The notes beneath the pieces were generated by a model. The model searched no databases. It saw only the letters and a program-made list of their open reading frames with translations, and was not told the DNA's origin. 64,000 nucleotides of DNA from Apostichopus japonicus (taxonomy: Eukaryota > Echinodermata > Holothuroidea > Aspidochirotida > Stichopodidae), in contig NC_092581.1 in the NCBI RefSeq assembly GCF_037975245.1, positions 880,501 to 944,500 of the forward strand, read 5' to 3'. This document shows positions 51,320-64,000 of the stretch, piece by piece (positions within the stretch are counted from its first letter, which is position 1; each line of letters starts with the position of its first letter). A program made the position numbers and the translations under genes.

Positions 51320-51325
51320 AATAAA
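51320..51325 (+). promoter_or_regulatory. Candidate polyadenylation signal of COMT-like gene 1
   Basis: AATAAA 292 bp after the stop, followed within 20-30 bases by a GT-rich stretch (gtgtctggtcgataagtttg), a normal cleavage-site arrangement. Confidence 0.65.
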
Positions 51326-51589
51326 GTGTCTGGTCGATAAGTTTGTTTTTATTTAATTGCATGTATACCTAGAGCAAATGAACCAAACAGGATGCCTTGT
51401 ATTGTGTGTATTCAGGCGACATGTATTTGCATTAAAAGCAGTAGAAAGTAATGAATTTAGACAGCCTACTTTGTCAAATATTTCCAAACAAAGTTCTCAA
51501 GGAAATACACATGATGTTAATGATCAGGGCGTGGGGCCTATACCGTGGTGCGTCACTCATAATGTGTATAGTATCGATCAGTATGGGGA

Positions 51590-52890
51590 TAAACGTTAGT
51601 TTGCTTACAGAAAGGGTGTCTCCTGTGTTGATGCTGCGCTCTTGCTTGTACATGAAATTGTAACGCACATCAATAGCAAGGAAACCACTATATCGAAAGT
51701 GCCTTTTCTAGACTTCTCGAGTGCTTTCAATACAGTCTTACCCAATCAATTGATTAAAGACCTTACTGGATTTATTCCTGAAACATGGCTTCTACACTGG
51801 CTATAGCTCATTTCCTAACAGGGTGGTCACGCCAAGTTAAGTTGGAGAAAGGACTATCGAACAGGTCTGATATCAGTGTTGGTGTGCCCCAGGGAGGTCC
51901 ATTGTCTGCTATATAGTTCACTTTATACACTGATGAGATTAGATCTAATGACCATAATATGCTGACGACACCGCAATATCCTGTGGAATATCGAAGAGTT
52001 CGTTTGCCAATGATCAGTCAAATTATCAGAGTTCAGTGAATGATATAGTCTCAACCTGTGATCGGAAGAATCTACTGCTCAATCCAGCAAAGTCCAAGGA
52101 AATGTGCTTTGCTAACGCTAGCATAAAGCACGAAGGTATCTTATCGGCAGGATCAAGTAGGGTTGAAATACATGGGTCGAAGGTAGAGCGAACGTCAAAG
52201 AGTGACTACTTAGGGGTATGCATAGATGATAACCTGACATTCAGTTGTCATATATCGAAGGCATTGAGTAAAGTGTATTACATACTGTCCAGCTTGGCTT
52301 ACGTAGTATCTTTCTTCAATGAAGGTGCAAAGGAGAGTGTTTTCCGTTCTTCCATCTTGCCACACATTATATATGCTGTACCTGTCTGGTATCACTGCAA
52401 TTTCCGCTAAAGATAAATCCAGACTGATAAAATTCCCTAAGTATGCATCACAAATACTGCATATCGACTATCAATCATTAAGAGAGGAAGTAAATGGAGC
52501 TGATAGGAGAGACTTCGTCAGAATGACAGAAAAAAATCAGGAATGACGAAAAACACCCACTGCATGTCCCACTCATGAGTCATCTAGTGAAGACAACCAG
52601 AACCCTCAGAAATCCAAATATCTTGCCCAAATATAGAATTCAACTGTATAGAAATTCGTTCATATACCGTGCAGCAATGTTTATACAATTTGATAGTTTA
52701 GAACCTTTATTATAGTTTCAGTAATGACTGTTTCATCATTCTATGTTTAAACCATTTAACAATCTTATTTCTTTCACTTACCATTTACCATATCATTTGT
52801 TTAATCTTAACAAGAACTGTTTTTTGATGTACACCTATTTATAAATATTTTATATTTATGCTGGTTTAAAATAAATCGAAATAAATCGAA
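51590..52890 (+). mobile_element. 5'-truncated, decayed LINE fragment downstream of COMT-like gene 1
   Basis: RT motifs in shifting frames: VPFLDFSSAFNTVLPNQLI, GVPQGG, catalytic YADD at 51958-51969, then DRKNLLLNPAKSKEM, SDYLGVCIDDNLTFSCHISK and SSILPHIIYAVPVWY (52036-52410). It ends with an aataaatcgaaataaatcga tail at about 52870. Stops and frameshifts make it inactive. Confidence 0.8.
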
Positions 52891-53069
52891 ATTAACTATT
52901 CAAAGGTAACCGGAGACGCTACTAACTTTGTTACAGAACAACAACAAAACATGTAAGAGGGTTGCTAATTTTACGGGGTCAATAAAATCAATAGAGTTTA
53001 ACTTATGGAGTCAGGATTCAGGAAAATCTTTCCCAGACGAATGAGAATCATTTCTCGTATGGTTGATTC

Positions 53070-53235
53070 CCCCTCCCCACCCCCACACAAATACCCTCAA
53101 CTGACACCGCACTTGAAACTCGATGACGAATGAAGTAATTCCACTCCTGTAAATGTGTATACCCCCCCACACAAATACCCTCAACTGACATCGCACTTGA
53201 AACTCGATGACGAATGAAGTAATACCACTCCTGTA
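53070..53235. repeat. Tandem duplication of about 83 bp, two copies
   Basis: cacacaaataccctcaactg through acgaatgaagtaat.ccactcctgta occurs twice, separated by a C-run. Confidence 0.9.
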
Positions 53236-53289
53236 TATATACATGGCCCTTTAAATAACTCTGGGTCAAAGTAGAAAAGAAAGGATAAT

Positions 53290-53500
53290 AAAAAGAAAGC
53301 ATCAATCTAGGACCCTATAGAAGAGAACAAAAAACTGAAGACACAAACACTCAGACCCGATTACAATCCTTAAAGTGCTTGTCCAAAGCATTCTTAAACC
53401 CATTCACACTACTTGCAAGTACAATTTTCTCAGGCAAACCGTTCCACTCATTCACAACCCTATTAGTAAAAAAGTTATGCCGAATATTACGATCCTACTT
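53290..53500 (-). mobile_element. LINE reverse-transcriptase C-terminal fragment
   Basis: The minus strand reads FFTNRVVNEWNGLPEKIVLA then SSVNGFKNALDKHFKDCNRV and stop, the classic RVV..WN.LP tail. The 3'UTR after it resembles 48300-48360. Confidence 0.8.
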
Positions 53501-53750
53501 ACATAACATTTGGAGTACAAGACAATGGCCTCGGCAGGGTACGGCTACTACAGCCGGGCTGGGTGCGGAGTAGTCTGCGACGGCCTGGTTCCGTTTGAAC
53601 TCAGTCATGCGTATTTCCATATACTATAGGCCTATAGTACCTAATAACAAGCACTTATCAAATCAGGAGTTTTCAATGAAACGTTTGATTTTTGTGTGTG
53701 TGCATTACATATCCATTATCACGGAAATATAACCCGATCAACGTAAATAA

Positions 53751-53916
53751 GGGGTTAATCAACGGTCTAGCGTGCGTAACTCACAGGATTAATGCACGAT
53801 CGGGGGATAATGCAAGCGATGCACGAGGGCGGAGCCCGAGTGCATCCAGCGATAGCATTAACACCCGGAGTGCATTAATCATGTGAGTAACGCACGCTAG
53901 ACCGTTGATTAACCCC
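53751..53916. mobile_element. Foldback/palindromic MITE-like element
   Basis: Left arm ggggttaatcaacggtctag.. (53751-53797) pairs with right arm ..ctagaccgttgattaacccc (53870-53916) over about 47 bp. Inside is a second palindrome around gcacgagggcggagcccgag. A third partial copy (cgtgcgttactcacaggatt) lies at 54021-54041. Confidence 0.75.
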
Positions 53917-54149
53917 GTTCATTCATACACTACCATTTGTGTGGGGGGAAAATCATAAAACAAAACATTTTTGGTTACATATAACCAAAGATTTATTCAA
54001 GTGATGCCCCGTAATTTTACCGTGCGTTACTCACAGGATTAACCACGGTCAGCTGACCTGAATGGACCAATAGGATTTAAGAATCTTTACTAAGTATGAA
54101 TGAACAATAGATTAAAGATCTATTATAGCTCGTGTCTCCTCAGAAAGGT

Positions 54150-54610
54150 ATATCGATAAGGCCTATCCGTTCCAGAGGACGCGTGTCATACTGAGAATCA
54201 CTCAAGTGCATGGAAGGGTAGGGCCGTAACCCCTAGAGGGAGGTGAGGACTTTCCCCCACCCCACCCCCCACCCAAAAGAAGAAAAATCAAACTTTCTTC
54301 CAAATTGCTCACCTTTCATAACACACGCACGCAAAGTCGTATACACATGTACGGTACCATACTACACAAGCGTTCTCTCAATTAACCCTCCTTATTTTAA
54401 AATAAAACATAAATCAATTCCTCTATGGGCGAACATCAGCCCTTCAAAGAAGAAAATTCAAATTCTGACTACGTGCCTGTGGCATGGAAGTCAATATATA
54501 ATATTGGAGAAATGTTTTTTTTTTATCTAGGGTATTCAAAGAACTCGCTCATAAGTATATGCTACTTCCGAAGAGCTTTGTATGCTCATATAGAAAATTC
54601 TTCGCATTTC
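54150..54610 (-). mobile_element. LINE 3' fragment, inverted relative to 43888-44340
   Basis: Shares tcctctatgggcgaacatca-type sequence, the taaaataaaacataaatcaatt segment and the terminal gataaggcctatcc with the plus-strand fragment at 43888-44340, as reverse complement. Coding remnants are too decayed to read. Confidence 0.75.
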
Positions 54611-55497
54611 CCCGTTTTTGCACAACTTTCTCGCAAAATAAAGACTCCATTTACTATGTGTTTTTTTATTTGTAACAAAACGAAAACAAGCTGGCAATCC
54701 ACTGAGTTGCATATCTCATCGCCAGCAAACAGTGATTAAAATATTCCCGGGAGACTCAAGGGTTCACCCTGGGGTACCTTTCCTTGAAAAAAATCAAGCT
54801 GTTTAAGAGGAGTTTTTGACACAAAATTGCGCTAAAATATACACTTGACCTTTAACCACGTGACCTGTGAGCTCGGTTCCCATGGCAATTACATAGTTTG
54901 GTAGTGCTTAATGTTTACCCCCTGGTCACGGACAAGTTTTGACTCCTCCATTGATCAGTTATTGAATTCCGATCAACCTGGGGTACCCCACCATAGGTTA
55001 CCCCCGAGAGTATATAGCTACTCAGGAAAAATTGACCATTACCATGACAACTGTTGATATTGCTGTATATGGCCCAAGTGGCAAAGGAACTACAATATCT
55101 CATCCTCCCTATGGGAGCGATGATATAATAAAACGAAGTATTTTAGGCAGATTTTGAATAAGTACAACGGACAAAATGTAATTCGCGCTCAAGCAGAGCA
55201 GCGTTAATAGTCTCTCTCTGCAGCCTGCAGGGTTGGGGGTGGCCGAGGGGGTGGGGGGGGGGTAGACATTTGTTCCATGTTATACATGAGTCTGACATGA
55301 TTGCAGGTATACCCCAATATACTGTCCCTGCACTTCCCAACCTTATTCCTTCCTGATGCATCCTTTGTATATAATAAGAAAGACAATCCATTGTACATGC
55401 TGTCATCATTCCACTGAAAGGACATCATCGATAACATTCAGGATGAAGTAAAGCATTATCACTGTTATTGGATATATATATTGGTATCAAGGGCGTA

Positions 55498-55852
55498 GGA
55501 ACCGGGGGGGCTGGGGGGGCGCCAGCCCCCCCAGTGAAAAATGTGGAAGGGCGGAAGTATCATTCCGCCCCCCCGCTCCGCAAGTCAGAAAACCCCTTTT
55601 TCATTTCCAAATGAGAAAAAAATCTCATTTGGAGCACCAAATTGCATCTAAGGCCAGGTGAAAATACAAAATTAAGTTTACAAAATGGAGTGGGTGTTGA
55701 AGTGTGCTATATTGCACCAAATTGCATCTGAGGCCACCTGGAAATGCAAAAAATTCCAAAGGGGAGGGGGACACCCCTCCCCTTAGACCCCTCCCCCAGG
55801 CCGGCCATCAGTCTTCAGACCCCCCACTCAAAAGTGCCTTCCTACGCCACTG
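55498..55852. mobile_element. 355-bp hAT MITE with perfect 8-bp target duplication
   Basis: Ends caagggcgtaggaa and ttcctacgccactg are near-perfect inverted repeats (two differences). The 8-bp flanks attggtat are identical (55490-55497 and 55853-55860). The interior has G/C runs and a direct repeat of caccaaattgcatctraggcca. Confidence 0.92.
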
Positions 55853-55860
55853 ATTGGTAT

Positions 55861-58800
55861 CAAATCCTAACATAATCACCATATATGGAAATGTGCATGG
55901 TTAGTTAATATATACCATAACCCGGAAATCAAACGTTCATGGTTTATACAAATATATATGACGCTATGTGGTTTATCCAAAGTTGTAAATCGAAGGATGA
56001 CTATGGACATAATTTTAGTCTTGAAAAGTTAGTCCTAAAAAAAAGAAACACAAATGAGTTTTAACAATATCACTACAACTATTCGGGCTTAAACTCTGGA
56101 ATGCTCCACTAACCCTGAATTCATGATTACGTCGGCTACTCGTAGTAAGGACTAAATGTTTACATAAATTCTAACAACTCAACCAATATATATGTTCTTT
56201 ATATAAACAACAGATCACCAATTGGACGTCATTCAACATTATTTGTCCTTATCGTTAAGCCGTCATTTCAGGTAATAAAAGTCTCGTTCCCATCGAGTTT
56301 TTTGCTCTTGCATCTGGGGAACTGACCAATCAATGGTCTGTGTATTAGACTAACTAGTCCAGTCAATTTATTGATGAGCCTCAGCTGTTTAAAGGATCAT
56401 CATTTCTCCAAATGGAATAGTGTTACAGATATTCAAACCGGGCAAAGAGCAGTCATGCTTCTGAAAGTCTGCGACATATCAAAATGAATATTTTATGACT
56501 AAAAAGAAATTATTTAAATTCTTATTAAAAGTGTTATCCTTCTGTGATATCGATAAGCCTGGGTCCGTGTAAAATTCTGTCACCGGTTAAATTTTAAGCT
56601 ATAACTTTTGGAACTGTATAATGCCCAACCCGTTTTATTGCATTTCTTTGTAAGTAAATTGAACCTCGATTCGTTTTCGATTGCGGTAGAGTTGACTAAG
56701 GCAACGGAAGTAAAGAAACACTTGACTAATAGGGTATATACCAGTATGTTTCTGAGTTAACAGATTATAATTATTATGACAAAATGACGGTACTTTCATT
56801 GTAGAGTAGGCGTGTGTAGAGTTGAGTGTGGTCATATAGGCCCGGGATCACAAACACGGGGTTTGAATTTACGTGCATAGGGATAAATAATAGTGCATTC
56901 TCAATTTCTTAAGACTGTGACATGAGAAATTCAGATAATCAATTCCCACTTGGGTTCTTTTAACACTTACGTAAAAATGAAATGTAACAGAATGCTTATA
57001 ATAACGAAAATTTATTATTGTACGATACAATTAACATAAAAGCTGCTTTGCTACATTAAATTTCTTTTACATAATATAATTACTTGGCACCCTTCCTTTA
57101 ATCAGCCAAAAAAATATTCCTTTTAACTAACGAAATCTATTTATTCCTCCAGTATAATTCGCTTTCTAACTTATCTGTCGATATTAGATATTTCTTTTAA
57201 ATAAATTTTTCTTGGTGTACAAACAGTAATGACGCTATTGTCCAATACAAACTGCAAACGGAGGGAGGGCCTCAACGTTGGCCGCTAAGCACGGATCTTC
57301 CGTCTCGTTGCTCCCCTCTAACCTAAACAGACCATGGATCAGCGTTCCCCAGTATTTTATTACAAAACGGGTCACTGATTTTCGTCCCACAGAAAGTGGT
57401 ATAGTGAAAAGGTCTAGACAACCTCTGAGTCACGGCATGGGGCAGGTGCCTCCATTCGGTCGGTGTAGGGAAGTCTCAATCGGATACCAAACAAGTATAC
57501 AGTCTACCCAAACAATGTAGCCTCTCCCTGTACTATAGACCATATAGGCTTGTCTACACGACATATATAATGTGGTTGACGCCCTATTTGCTTACATCTA
57601 AACACCGTCGCCTACTCTGTCTGGATGCTCAGAGTGAAGTGAAGTTCCAAAACCTCGCTGCCCATTCCATTTGCCCATTCCACCTGGAAGCAATGCTTGC
57701 AATTTAGGGGCATGTGTTTCAATCATTTATACTTTTATAATAGACCTATTGTTTAATTTAGCGCGCCTCGACCGTAACAAAACGTTTTGCCAGTTACTGA
57801 TGGATGCGCTCAAAACATCTGCATATTATGCTAATTAGTCGTTATTCGATTCCCCATATTCGATTACCATGCTTCGTCTAGTGAAAATAACCCTATATAT
57901 TTCTTTTTAACACCAAAAATACAAAGAAGGAAAAATGAACAGAACAAAAATGGAGCCGTACTAGACATCGCGCTCGACATCCCTTCCCTCCCCCCCCCCC
58001 CCAATATTTGGTGGCATAGTCTTTTTGTGTGGCTGTAAATAGAAAATAATGCGTGAGATTATTTATCCAAATCATATTTGGCGGTGGCTAAAACTTCATC
58101 CAACATTACACATGCTGCATGAGGTAAATGACTCTTCGTGGTCGTTTCTGTGACCTGTGACCGTATAGCATGTTTTCACTCATGATTATTATCATGTCTG
58201 TACATCTCTTGTCTATGAGTGTAAGTACGTACAATCATACATATGATCCACATCGATATGGGTTCACTGGGTTTCCATTTGGCCTGTTTCCTACAAGATT
58301 TCTAACCGCAGGCGCGTAGCCAAGGGAAGGAGGGGGGGGGGGCGAAGGGGGAGACCGCCCCCTCGAGGATATCTTTTGTATTTTTTTTATGATATCGAAG
58401 TTTTATTGTAGCCGTAATAACAGGTTTTAATATTTGTACACCAATATACTAACTGTGTCTGAATTTTTGAAAATCCCCTGACCAACATTCTTCATCATAC
58501 TTCCCTCTACTCGTGCAATTTTGACCGGTCTGTTAGGGGTTGAAGGTTTTTTTCTATATTGGTTATCCATTGATGTAATCGTGTGCAACATTATGTTTTG
58601 AAGTGAATTTATTATTCAAATTCTGAACAAATAATGGGCTTAAAACCTTGAAAAGTGGGGCTGACGGGTATTGTGGGCCGTTAAGTAGAATTCTATACAA
58701 AAGCAATTATCCACAGGAGATGCGATGAGGTAAATATTGGGAAAAACTTGGTTCTCAGGCAAAAGTTTACATCTGGTTGGTCATTTTCAAGCCCGAGAAG

Positions 58801-59395
58801 TGCCATTTCCGGTGATCTGGGGGGGGGGCTATCAAAACCAGAGGAACTGGCAGGATGAGATTTTCGTGTCCCGTGTGTTTTAATGATATGTAATTACTTC
58901 GTTGACTTGCGACAATTTTAAACTTGACCGTATTACTTGTATATATTCACATATACACATATTTATCCTCTGTGCAAACCTTAATAATAATGTTGATCAA
59001 TCGATAAATAAAGTCCAATAATTCAACCAAAACAGGTTATTGTCTAACTTCGTATCAACCACAGAATACCCTTGCATGATATTCAAACACCTTTTTATCA
59101 TTGACAAGTTTGTAATGTTTTATAACTTTAATGTTATTTTGAAGCCATATGTTGCTTATTTGTGTGGTATTACTTCTGAGCTAATGGCTGGTGCATCAGA
59201 ATCGGTAGTCAAGCCACGAGAATTCAACAATGGAAAAGAAACAAATAGTGGTAAAGAAGTACAACTATCCACACTGGATATCTAGGAGTATGTTTCAATA
59301 TTCTATTATAACATGCTAACGTTAAACATGTGTGCCATCCAACTTAAGAAAATACTTATTCGTTTCAGGCATACATATGTTATGCTGTCATTATA
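55861..59395. other. Region between the two COMT-like genes, no gene seen
   Basis: AT-rich with homopolymers (C at about 57988-58001, G at about 58331). A solitary hAT-like end (caggcgcgtagcc) occurs at 58309 without a visible partner end. Confidence 0.5.
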
Positions 59396-61518
<2,123 letters not shown>

Positions 61519-61547
61519 CTACAAAATAGAAAACAGTGTATTTTCAT

Positions 61548-61596
<49 letters not shown>

Positions 61597-61935
61597 ATTA
61601 AAGGGTATACTCGGTTAGCGTAAAGCTAATCTCCCCCGAGGCCCTGAAGTAAAATAACAAATAGTGAAATGAAAAAATATAAACATATAAAATAATAATA
61701 ATAACAATAACAATAATAAAATAAAATAAGATAAGACGACAATGAAAATAAAAACTACATTACATAAAATACAACATGGAACAATCAATTAAAAGAAATT
61801 AAGAGCATAATAAATTAGTTAAAGTCCTGCATAGAACGTTTAAAAGTATTTAAAGACTTGGCATTCTTACACGCCTTTGATAATTCGTTCCATTCCTTAG
61901 CAGCAACATATGAAAATGTTTTCTGGTGATACTGG
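61548..61935 (-). mobile_element. 5'-truncated LINE (RT tail, 3'UTR, (TAAA)n tail)
   Basis: The minus strand reads KTFSYVAAKEWNELSKACKN, then AKSLNTFKRSMQDFN and a stop at about 61818. A 3'UTR with gggcctcgggggagattagc follows, related to the LINE at 44520-47530, and then a twelve-unit TAAA tail (61548-61594). It is inserted just upstream of exon 2 of COMT-like gene 2. Confidence 0.82.
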
Positions 61936-62511
61936 GTATTACCACCCTCTAAAATTAATTATTTCGTGTGGTGGACCTTAGAGAGTGGTTACGTATATCA
62001 TTTGTGTGGCGGAACATTTCCACAACAAAGGAACCTCATTATAACGGCAATCATAATGTTCATTACACTTATTCATTTGAGGTTCTTCTGACCAGGAGAG
62101 AAGGAGAAGAAGAAGAAGATGAAAAAGAAAAAAAGAAAGTAAGAAAGGAAGAAAGAGAAGAAGCAAATCATTTGAAATAAATTAACGTAAGAAAAAGGAA
62201 GAAATAAAAAAAAATTGGTAATTACTGTAAACAATATTCATTTGTTGGATATAATCAAAACATATCTCCTGATATCTATATGTAAATTAGGCTAGGCTTA
62301 TCGATATCGTTTAAACCCAAGGTATTCCAACGTTAGGCTTCATTCAAGTTAAATTTAGCATATAACACAAAAGAAACTTTTTCAACATACATGTTTTCCT
62401 CTGTTAAGTGTTCTATGTGAATTAGACACAACCAAGTATTTGTATGTGTTACGTCATTATTCAAAGGTTACTCATGGTTAGGTCATTACGGTTGGTCATT
62501 ATGATATAGGA

Positions 62512-62897
62512 CAGGGTTGTCCAACCTTTTGCAGAGGAGGGCCAAATGGAATGATTATGATGAAAGAGGGGCCGCATGAACCCTACGCTCGATTTTTCGC
62601 CCGAAGCCAAGGCAACAAAATGTGAGCACTGCGCGCGGAGCGCACTGATTCATTTTCCTTCCTGATAAAACATATGAATTAAGTCCAGCCGCCCTCCCCC
62701 CCCCCTCCGCTGACAGTGTCACACAAACTGACCTGTATGCAGTTTTTTTGGACCCAGAAGGTTCGAATGATTGATTATATAGCTTATCAATAAATCTGCT
62801 CACTAAAATTTCGCACAGTAGAGCATCTCTGGCGGGCCGGACGCAACCCTGCGGCGGGCCGGATTGTGGCCCGCGGGCCGTAGGTTGGACAACCCTG
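62512..62897. mobile_element. 386-bp hAT MITE
   Basis: Ends cagggttgtccaacc and ggttggacaaccctg are perfect 15-bp inverted repeats. Flanks atatagga (62504-62511) and atattgga (62898-62905) are an 8-bp target duplication with one mismatch. The GC-rich interior is non-coding. Confidence 0.9.
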
Positions 62898-63152
62898 ATA
62901 TTGGAGGATGCTGTATCTCAATGTCATAATCCACAAAAAAAAAACGCAAATTTGTAACAATATTATGACTAAGTGGATACTTTCTATCACCACATGTTGA
63001 CATAGTAAGGGCGCATGGCCATGGGCGCAGATCCTGGTGGGGACAGCGGGACGCGTCCCCACCAACTTTCTCAGTGGTAGAGACATGATATACCGTGTCC
63101 CCAGTTTCACGGTGTATATAGCTATTACAAATGCAATAAAGCATAAGAACCA

Positions 63153-63154
63153 TC

Positions 63155-63189
<35 letters not shown>

Positions 63190-63193
63190 TAAT
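63153..63193. repeat. (aat)n microsatellite
   Basis: Eleven or so aat repeats at the left edge of inverted block copy 2. Confidence 0.93.
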
Positions 63194-63925
63194 ATATTTA
63201 TAAAAGCGCAGCAATATCCATCATTACAATGTTCACAGGGAGCTATTACAAAACTACAAACCTTTTAAACTTTTAAAGTTAGATAGTTGATAGATTTAAA
63301 AATCTATCAGGATCTTCTAGATTCTATTAATAGAATTAAAGTGATTTTGGTTTTATGTTAAAGTACTACTGACACCTTGTCAATATGCCCCATATTCAGT
63401 ACATTCTTTGTTGCAACTTTTCCAAAAGATCTTTTCGTTGCCAAGATATATATATTTGAAGTTAAATCTGGGGAAACTATGACGTAGAGTGTTGTTCTTA
63501 TCAAAGTTTCTTATTTTAGCCCTTAACTAAGTTAACCCCTTATTACAAGCCCGCATATATCATTTAAATGATGTGATGTTACTCTGTTCAAAGAAGACAA
63601 TAAAATATTTCAAAATTTAACCTTATGCATGCCACAAACCCTTTTCGTGTCCTTGGAACGAAGTTTTTAAGAACAAAGGGATAATATAACAGAAAATAAG
63701 CCAGTCACTCCATTTACATCATCAATGTGCATAATTAGCTAATGTTTATTCGTAAATAAAACTAGGTTTTAGACTTGTAAACTGTTAAATTTTTCATGGA
63801 GTTGCAGCTATTTTCATGATTTCTAATGCCTATTAGAGTGTTTAGGACAAAGTTGTTCGCAAGTAGTGTGAATCGGTTTAAGAATGCTTTGGACAAGCAC
63901 TTTAAGTATTGTAATCAGGTCTGAG
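63160..63925 (-). repeat. Inverted duplicated block, copy 2
   Basis: Reverse complement of 48356-49110, upstream of COMT-like gene 2 exon 2. The similarity stops exactly at 63925, where a CAGTGGCG element end begins. Confidence 0.88.
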
Positions 63926-64000
63926 CAGTGGCGGAGCGTCCATACAGTCAGAGGGGGCGGATGCCCCCCCCCCCCCTGACGGACTCAAATGGACTGCTGG
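63926..64000. mobile_element. Left end of a CAGTGGCG-type hAT-like element, cut by the window edge
   Basis: Starts cagtggcggagcgtcc, resembling the terminal repeats of the MITE at 43268, with a C-run inside. The other end and target duplication are outside the window; ggtctgag would be the expected flank. Confidence 0.5.

Noticed and set aside
57278-57520. 80-codon open frame on the plus strand
   Set aside because: No recognisable motif, splice context or similarity to the neighbouring genes; consistent with chance.
58309-58380. hAT-like end caggcgcgtagccaag with G-run
   Set aside because: No matching inverted end or target duplication was found within 1 kb, so boundaries cannot be supported.

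Overview
This is a eukaryotic, animal-type window: genes are split by GT-AG introns, intergenic and intronic DNA is AT-rich, and much of it is tandem repeats, non-LTR retrotransposon remnants and small terminal-inverted-repeat elements. No prokaryotic operon, CRISPR array or rRNA/tRNA gene was seen. Gene content (a CLN7/MFSD8-like transporter and two catechol-O-methyltransferase-type genes), the tRNA-derived SINE with a V-SINE-like core, and the mix of L2/CR1-like LINEs and hAT MITEs suggest a marine deuterostome invertebrate, perhaps an echinoderm. That placement is an inference, not proven.

Layout. 1-11 kb: mostly non-coding, with a 40-bp minisatellite, one probable first coding exon of an unrecognised gene (2231-2464, minus, running off the left edge), a LINE remnant, a SINE and several minisatellites. 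11.19-34.86 kb: one large minus-strand gene. I reconstructed eleven coding exons whose splice phases all agree, giving a 506-residue 12-TM major facilitator protein of the MFSD8/CLN7 type. Intron 1 is about 10 kb and holds two adjacent tandem arrays, including a 2.8-kb satellite with higher-order structure, plus a TTAA-flanked inverted-repeat element. Intron 4 holds a decayed LINE.

35-47.5 kb: intergenic DNA with a 61-bp array split by a 1.24-kb inverted-repeat element, a MITE derived from the intron-1 TTAA element, two hAT MITEs with perfect 8-bp target duplications (one nested inside a LINE reverse-transcriptase fragment), and a 3-kb nearly full-length but broken LINE. 48-61.5 kb: two COMT-like methyltransferase genes facing each other tail to tail (plus 48055-51028; minus 59396-61518 with exon 1 not seen). 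Their exon phases match, and internal exons 2 and 3 have identical lengths. An inverted duplicated block of about 0.75 kb lies upstream of exon 2 of each gene (48.36-49.1 kb and 63.16-63.93 kb). LINE fragments, foldback elements, hAT MITEs and (AT)n tracts fill the space between and around them.

The genes are ordinary single-function animal genes with no operon-like relation. The transporter is expected in the endolysosomal membrane. The two methyltransferases are expected to be soluble SAM- and metal-dependent enzymes, but both carry Asp where COMT normally has a metal-binding Asn. I did not find a wholly new system. The strongest leads are the inverted COMT pair with its altered metal site, the TTAA element with its deletion derivative, the nested hAT MITE, and the higher-order satellite inside the transporter gene.
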